A stretch of DNA of 10,248 nucleotides, from assembly GCA_009922295.1 (NCBI GenBank), contig RFWA01000061.1:1-10248 (forward strand), written 5' to 3'. The notes beneath the pieces are model-generated. The model did no database searches. It had not been told where the DNA came from and saw nothing but the letters and a program-made list of their open reading frames with translations. Position 1 is the first letter of the stretch, and every line of letters begins with the position of its first letter. Position numbers and translations under genes: made by a program. Below, piece after piece: positions 6,306-10,248 of the stretch. Source of the stretch: Betaproteobacteria bacterium (GTDB lineage Bacteria; Pseudomonadota; Gammaproteobacteria; Burkholderiales; Burkholderiaceae_C).

Positions 6306-6749
6306 GTGAGTGACCACACTTATTTTGAAGACTATGACATCGGGACCACCCGTACCACCTACGGGCGGACCATGACTGAAACTGATATCGTGGTACATGC
6401 CGGGCACACAGGAGACTTTTACCCGCATCACCTGGATGCTGAATTCATGAAAACACAGGAATTCGGCCAACGCATTGCCCATGGCACCATGGTCTTTGCG
6501 ATTGGCGTCGGGTTGACGGCCTCACAGATCAACCCGGTGGCGTTCAGCTACGGCTACGACAAGCTGCGGTTTGTTAAACCGGTCTTTATTGGTGACACCA
6601 TTCGGACGCGGTTGACGATTGCGAGAAAAGCCCTCGACCCAAAGCGTGTAGGTTTTGGTCGGGTTTGGGAGTTGACGGAGGTGCTCAACCAGCGCAGCGA
6701 AGTGGTATTGGCTTGCGAGCACATCTACATGGTGCAGTGCAGACCTTAG
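6306..6749 (+). CDS. MaoC-type acyl-CoA hydratase/dehydratase
   Basis: A 147-residue single hot-dog-fold protein, the normal length for MaoC/(R)-specific enoyl-CoA hydratases. The catalytic hydratase-2 motif is seen as TGDFYPHHLDAEF, with D37 and H42 at the standard spacing, although Tyr replaces the usual Asn after the Asp. It is followed by FGQRIAHGTMV, the helix that supports the active-site loop, and a YDKLRFVKPVFIGDTI strand. The family adds water to 2-enoyl-CoA thioesters or removes it from 3-hydroxyacyl-CoA. It sits 67 bases after the RraA-like gene with its own strong Shine-Dalgarno, so it may be a semi-independent cistron. It could act in the upstream hydroxy-acid pathway or with the facing acyl-CoA genes, to which its chemistry is closer. 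Confidence 0.88.
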   Translation: MSDHTYFEDYDIGTTRTTYGRTMTETDIVVHAGHTGDFYPHHLDAEFMKTQEFGQRIAHGTMVFAIGVGLTASQINPVAFSYGYDKLRFVKPVFIGDTIRTRLTIARKALDPKRVGFGRVWELTEVLNQRSEVVLACEHIYMVQCRP

Positions 6750-6768
6750 GCCACAGCTAGGCCAATTC

Positions 6769-6785
6769 AGGGCGTAGGGCGCCCT
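6769..6785. terminator. GC-rich hairpin between convergent operons, possible bidirectional terminator
   Basis: AGGGCG (6769-6774) and CGCCCT (6780-6785) form a perfect six-base stem with a five-base loop, in the 55-base gap between the MaoC stop and the thiolase stop. A palindrome GTAGGGCGCCCTAC at 6774-6787 offers a competing fold. No T run follows on either strand, so it is a poor intrinsic terminator and the call rests on position. Confidence 0.35.
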
Positions 6786-6804
6786 ACCACGCGGCGGCGG
6801 CGGT

Positions 6805-7971
6805 TCAGTGCAGCCGCTCCAGCAGACTCACGTAGTGCGTCACGGCGGCGCCGCCCATGTTGAAAACGCCCACCAGTTCAGCCCCGGGCACCTGGATGCC
6901 GCCGGCGCTGCCGTGGAGCTGCATGCAAGCCAGTACATGCATGGACACGCCGGTAGCGCCTATGGGGTGCCCCTTGGCTTTCAGGCCGCCAGAGGGGTTG
7001 ACAGGCAGTCGCCCGCCCATTTCAGTCCAACCCTCCATGATCGCGCGCGCACCCTGTCCAGGTGCGGTCAGGCCCATGGCCTCGTACTCCATCAGTTCAG
7101 CCACGGTGAAGCAGTCATGCGTCTCGACCAGGCTAAGGTCATCCAAGGTCGCCCCGGCGGAGCTCAGCGCCTGCTTCCAAGCCTCGGCGCAGCCGTCAAA
7201 GGCGCTGAGGTCGCGCCGGCTCATCGGCTTGAAGTCATTGACATGGGCGGTGCCGCGCAGACGGATGGCTTTGCCCATGCCCCGTGCTGTGTCGGCGTCG
7301 GTCAATATCACGGCCGCAGCGCCGTCGGATACGGCTGAGCAGTCGCTGCGCTTGAGTGGTGGCGCCACCCACGGGTTGCGGTCGGAAACCTCTCGACAGA
7401 AGTCGTAGCCCAGGTCTTTTCGAAACTGGGCATAGGGGTTGCTCACGCCATTTCGGTGGTTCTTGGCGGCGATGCGCGCCAGTGCGTCACTCTGGTCACC
7501 ATAGCGGTTGAAGTACTGGTTGGCGATGTCGGCGAAGATGCCGGCAAAGCCCCCGGGCACCTCGCCTTCTTCTTTGATGTAGGCGGCGCCGGTCAGGATG
7601 TCGGCCACCTGCGGGCCGCGGACTTCGGTCATTTTTTCAGCGCCGATGACCAGTACGATCCGCCCCTTGTGCGCAGCGATGCAGTTGATGCCTTGGTACA
7701 GCGCTGCAGATCCCGTGGCACAGGCGTTTTCTACCCTGGTCGAGGGGGTGAAGCGCATGGCCTCAGCCACCTGCAGCGGCAGCGACGACAGAAAGCGCTC
7801 GCGCACGAAGCCCTCTCCGAAATGGCCGAGGTAGATCTCGTCGATGTCGCCTGGCGAGATGCCGGCGTCGGCGATCGCTTCACGCGTGACGCGGGTGATC
7901 AGCGACTCGATATCTTCGCCCTCGAGTTTGCCAAAGGGTGTGTGGGCCCAGCCGACGATGCAAGCACTCAT
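6805..7971 (-). CDS. Thiolase-family acyltransferase, SCP2 type
   Basis: A 388-residue full-length thiolase. The nucleophilic cysteine is C84 in VENACATGSAAL, the second catalytic motif is HDCF at 285-288, and GHPIGATG at 334-341 supplies the third. The C-terminal segment reads FNMGGAAVTHY, without the CxGGG cysteine of classical thiolases. That pattern, with a cysteine in HDCF instead, marks the SCP2/SCP-x type. It would cleave 3-oxoacyl-CoA with CoA, or run the condensation in reverse, in the cytoplasm. The start is set by AAGGAGA six bases upstream. It lies 33 bases after the SDR gene, so the 3-oxoacyl-CoA made by the SDR is a plausible substrate. Chain length or ring preference cannot be told from sequence. 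The gene looks more GC-rich than the plus-strand operon. Confidence 0.92.
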   Translation of the reverse strand: MSACIVGWAHTPFGKLEGEDIESLITRVTREAIADAGISPGDIDEIYLGHFGEGFVRERFLSSLPLQVAEAMRFTPSTRVENACATGSAALYQGINCIAAHKGRIVLVIGAEKMTEVRGPQVADILTGAAYIKEEGEVPGGFAGIFADIANQYFNRYGDQSDALARIAAKNHRNGVSNPYAQFRKDLGYDFCREVSDRNPWVAPPLKRSDCSAVSDGAAAVILTDADTARGMGKAIRLRGTAHVNDFKPMSRRDLSAFDGCAEAWKQALSSAGATLDDLSLVETHDCFTVAELMEYEAMGLTAPGQGARAIMEGWTEMGGRLPVNPSGGLKAKGHPIGATGVSMHVLACMQLHGSAGGIQVPGAELVGVFNMGGAAVTHYVSLLERLH

Positions 7972-7975
7972 GAAA

Positions 7976-7982
7976 TCTCCTT
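7976..7982 (-). promoter_or_regulatory. Ribosome binding site for the thiolase gene
   Basis: On the minus strand AAGGAGA precedes the ATG at 7971 by four bases and fixes the thiolase start. Confidence 0.7.
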
Positions 7983-8004
7983 GGTGAGGTGATGGGTGGT
8001 GGTC

Positions 8005-8799
8005 TCAGACCACCTTGCAGGTCATGCCGCCGTCCACGGGAAGCAGCACACCGGTGATGTATTTCGCTTGGTCGGACGCCAGAAAGACGGAAGCCCAGGC
8101 GATGTCCCAGGCGTCGCCCATGGCACCGGTCGGGCAGGCCGCGTTGCGCTTTGCCACCAGGTCTGCTTCGTCGGCAAAGGTACTGCCCAGCGAGGCCCGC
8201 GCGGTCGGGGTGTTCATCATGCCGGGCAGGATGGCATTGGCTCTAATCCCTTTGTCCGCGTACTGCATGGCAATCGCTTGGGTGAACTGGTTAACTGCCG
8301 CTTTGGAGGCGGCGTAGCCGATGTAGGCGGTGCCCAGCCAGCGGATACTGGCGATGGACGAGACATTAACAATGGCGCCGGAGCCTTGGGCCTCCATCAG
8401 CGGCAACACGTGCCGGCAGCTCAAGAACAGGCTACCTACGTTGAGCTTCAAAGAGTGGTCCCAGGTTTCTTCGCTCATCTCTACCGGGCCACCCAAGTAG
8501 GCCATTCCCACGTTGTTGTGCAGGATGTCGATGCGACCCTGCCAGGCCATGCAATGCGCCACCACCCGCGCAATATCAGCGTCCACCGTGACGTCGGCCT
8601 GCATGGCCTCACAAACACCGCCTTCTGCGCGGATGATGGCAGCCGTCTCTTCGGCCGCGGGCAGGCTCAGGTCTACCGCTAGCACCCTTGCGCCTTCTCG
8701 TGCATAGGCCACCGCTGTAGCTTTGCCGTTGCCCCAACCGGGGCCAATCGAGCCAGCACCCAGCACCAGTGCAACCTTGTCTTTGAGCCGTTGGGTCAT
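8005..8799 (-). CDS. SDR-family oxidoreductase (likely 3-hydroxyacyl-CoA dehydrogenase type)
   Basis: A 264-residue short-chain dehydrogenase/reductase. The nucleotide-binding turn is the variant LGAGSIGPGWGNGKA at 13-27 in place of TGxxxGIG. D43 at the end of the second strand suggests NAD(H) over NADP(H). NNVG at 95-98 replaces NNAG. The catalytic tetrad reads N120, S148, Y162 and K166 (YAASK). The C-terminal LPVDGGMTCKVV is a normal SDR end. Between an acyl-CoA synthetase and a thiolase, oxidation of a 3-hydroxyacyl-CoA to the 3-oxo form is the natural inference, but SDR substrates are not predictable from motifs, and an alcohol or sterol-type substrate is possible. The start has AGGAGA seven bases upstream, and the gene follows the synthetase by 18 bases. 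Confidence 0.9.
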   Translation of the reverse strand: MTQRLKDKVALVLGAGSIGPGWGNGKATAVAYAREGARVLAVDLSLPAAEETAAIIRAEGGVCEAMQADVTVDADIARVVAHCMAWQGRIDILHNNVGMAYLGGPVEMSEETWDHSLKLNVGSLFLSCRHVLPLMEAQGSGAIVNVSSIASIRWLGTAYIGYAASKAAVNQFTQAIAMQYADKGIRANAILPGMMNTPTARASLGSTFADEADLVAKRNAACPTGAMGDAWDIAWASVFLASDQAKYITGVLLPVDGGMTCKVV

Positions 8800-8806
8800 G
8801 TGCGGG

Positions 8807-8812
8807 TCTCCT
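8807..8812 (-). promoter_or_regulatory. Ribosome binding site for the SDR gene
   Basis: On the minus strand AGGAGA stands seven bases before the ATG at 8799, inside the 18-base gap after the synthetase gene. Confidence 0.7.
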
Positions 8813-8817
8813 GTTGA

Positions 8818-10248
8818 TCAGACGCGACGTGCTTGGCCGGCCCAGAACCGTTCCCGGATATCGCGCTTGAGCACCTTGCCCACTGGGCTGCGTGGCAGTT
8901 CGGGCCATATTTCGGCGCTCTTTGGGGTTTTCATGCCGCCCAGCCGAGCGCGGCAGAAATCCAACAGGTCTTGCGGCGCAGTGGTCGCCCCGGGTTTGAG
9001 CTCGACCACGGCCTTGACCGCTTCCCCCCATTTGTCGTCAGGCACACCGATCACCGCGCAGTCCTGGACGTCTGGGTGCGCCCAAAGAACCTGCTCAATC
9101 TCCGACGGGTAGATGTTGAACCCGCCCGAGATGATCATGTCCCGCTTGCGGTCTACGATGTACACATAGCCATCACTGTCCATCAGGCCAATGTCACCGG
9201 TGTGGTGCCAGCCGAAGCGCGAGGCTTCTTCTGTAGCCGCCGGGTTGTTGACGTAGCCCTTCATCACCAGGTTGCCACGGATGACGATTTCTCCACGGTC
9301 GCCGGCGTCTAGCAATCGGCCGTCGTCGTCCATGATGGCGACTTGCGTCAACAGGGTAGCGCGACCGCAACTGGCCAACCTTTGTTCGTGGACCGGGTTG
9401 CCGCTCACCTGGTGTTCCTGCGGTGACAGGAAGGTGCACAGCATGGGCGACTCGGCCTGCCCATAGGTCTGCGCCATCACTGGTCCGAATACATCGATGG
9501 CTTCTTTGAGCTTCTCGCTCGACATCGGCGCTGCGGCGTAAATGAAATGGCGAAGTGAGGAGTAATCGAATTCGCGCACCCGCGGATGGGCCAGCATGGC
9601 GTAAATGGCTGTCGGCGGTAGGAACAGTGTGGTGACCCGGTGTAACTCAATGTGCCGCATGATCTCCAGGGGGTCGACTTTCGGGATCATGATCTGGCTA
9701 CCGCCCAATGCCAGGGTGGGCAGGGCGATGCATCCGGCGGCATGGGTCATGGGTGCAGCCACCAGATGGACCGGTGGCGCTTCATATTGCATGCTGGCAC
9801 AGAAGTTCGCGATCATGGTCGTGAAGTTCAGGTTCGTCAGCATCACGCCTTTGGAGCGACCGGTCGTGCCCCCAGATGGCCAAATTGCGGCCAGGTCATG
9901 CGGGCCGGCGGGTATATCCGGATCATCAGACGGCCAGGCTGCCAGCCAGTCGTAAAGCCAGGGGTCCGGGCCGTTGGCCCGGTCCACGCACACGAACCCC
10001 CTGATGGCGGGTACGCCCTGGCGAATCGCTTCGACCTCGCGCGTGAAGGCGCTGTGATAGAACAGCCAAGTACAGGCATTGCTGTCAAGGATGTAGAGGT
10101 TGTCGTCCAAGGAGTTACGCGCATTCAGCGGCATCCACGCCAGACCCGCGCGCAGGATGCCCAAGATGCAAGCAAAGGCGTCCACATCGTTGTGGCTGAG
10201 CACGGCAGCCGCCATGCGTGGTTGCAAGCCCTGACCCATCAGGCCCTG
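8818..10248 (-). CDS. AMP-forming acyl-CoA synthetase (5' end outside window)
   Basis: The frame stays open to the window edge, so about 476 C-terminal residues are visible and the first codons are missing. A Met at 10239 is internal, since the GLMGQGLQPRMAAAVLSHN stretch around it aligns with the conserved beginning of the family's N-terminal domain. In numbering from that Met, the ATP-binding loop is PSGGTTGRSKG at 121-131. TYGQAES follows at 258-264, then HTGDIG at 346-351, YIVDRKRDMIISGGFNIYPSEIE at 360-382 and the C-terminal catalytic lysine K455 in SPVGKVLKR. These define an ANL-superfamily acid:CoA ligase that activates a carboxylic acid through an acyl-adenylate. It is the first visible gene of the minus-strand module and would feed the SDR and thiolase. 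The acid it uses is unknown; the promoter lies beyond the window. Confidence 0.92.
   Translation of the reverse strand, partial: QGLMGQGLQPRMAAAVLSHNDVDAFACILGILRAGLAWMPLNARNSLDDNLYILDSNACTWLFYHSAFTREVEAIRQGVPAIRGFVCVDRANGPDPWLYDWLAAWPSDDPDIPAGPHDLAAIWPSGGTTGRSKGVMLTNLNFTTMIANFCASMQYEAPPVHLVAAPMTHAAGCIALPTLALGGSQIMIPKVDPLEIMRHIELHRVTTLFLPPTAIYAMLAHPRVREFDYSSLRHFIYAAAPMSSEKLKEAIDVFGPVMAQTYGQAESPMLCTFLSPQEHQVSGNPVHEQRLASCGRATLLTQVAIMDDDGRLLDAGDRGEIVIRGNLVMKGYVNNPAATEEASRFGWHHTGDIGLMDSDGYVYIVDRKRDMIISGGFNIYPSEIEQVLWAHPDVQDCAVIGVPDDKWGEAVKAVVELKPGATTAPQDLLDFCRARLGGMKTPKSAEIWPELPRSPVGKVLKRDIRERFWAGQARRV

Noticed and set aside
6774..6787. 14-base palindrome GTAGGGCGCCCTAC as an operator
   Set aside because: It lies between two gene ends, far from any start, so a terminator-related hairpin is more likely than a regulator site.
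6791..6803. GCG GCG GCG GCG G run just beyond the thiolase stop
   Set aside because: Too short to count as a repeat element in high-GC DNA, and it lies in a small convergent gap with no other sign of function.
7996..8682. A 228-codon plus-strand open frame opposite the SDR gene
   Set aside because: The Gly/His/Val-rich translation has no family features and mirrors a clear SDR gene with its own ribosome binding site.

Overview
The window reads as a dense, high-GC proteobacterial catabolic region. The tripartite TRAP transporter, the IclR-type regulator inside the operon, the split UxaA pair and the protein sequences together suggest a betaproteobacterium, probably Burkholderiales/Comamonadaceae-like. 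That placement is an inference from gene style, not a marker-gene result. There are no RNA genes, CRISPR arrays or insertion sequences, and no gene-free stretch over 300 bases.

Plus strand, 1-6749: a tightly packed run of genes. It begins with the 3' end of a TRAP solute-binding protein (dctP type), then the small (dctQ) and large (dctM) TRAP permeases. Next come an enolase-superfamily dehydratase/racemase, an IclR regulator disrupted by a frameshift, a small SAF-domain subunit and a large subunit of a split UxaA-type dehydratase, an RraA/HMG-aldolase-like protein, and a MaoC-type hydratase. Several junctions are 4-base ATGA stop/start overlaps (221, 727, 2031, 4365), so translational coupling is likely. 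The simplest reading is uptake of a hydroxylated or sugar-acid-like carboxylate by the TRAP system. Dehydration by one or both dehydratases would follow, then aldol cleavage of a 4-hydroxy-2-oxo acid to pyruvate plus a second product. The substrate cannot be read from the sequence.

Minus strand, 10248-6805: an acyl-CoA module, transcribed in the order AMP-forming acyl-CoA synthetase (5' end outside the window), SDR dehydrogenase, SCP2-type thiolase. The SDR and thiolase have clear Shine-Dalgarno sites and the gaps are 18 and 33 bases. With the MaoC hydratase at the end of the facing operon, the set covers activation, hydration, oxidation and thiolysis. An acyl-CoA dehydrogenase is missing from the window. 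The two operons converge on a 55-base gap holding a GC-rich hairpin.

Most notable points: the IclR gene is split in its winged-helix domain, in a way that fits a 14-base deletion between short direct repeats; a 10-codon minicistron links dctP to dctQ with overlaps at both ends; and two unrelated dehydratase families share an operon with an aldolase, with a KxH rather than KxK motif in the enolase-family member.
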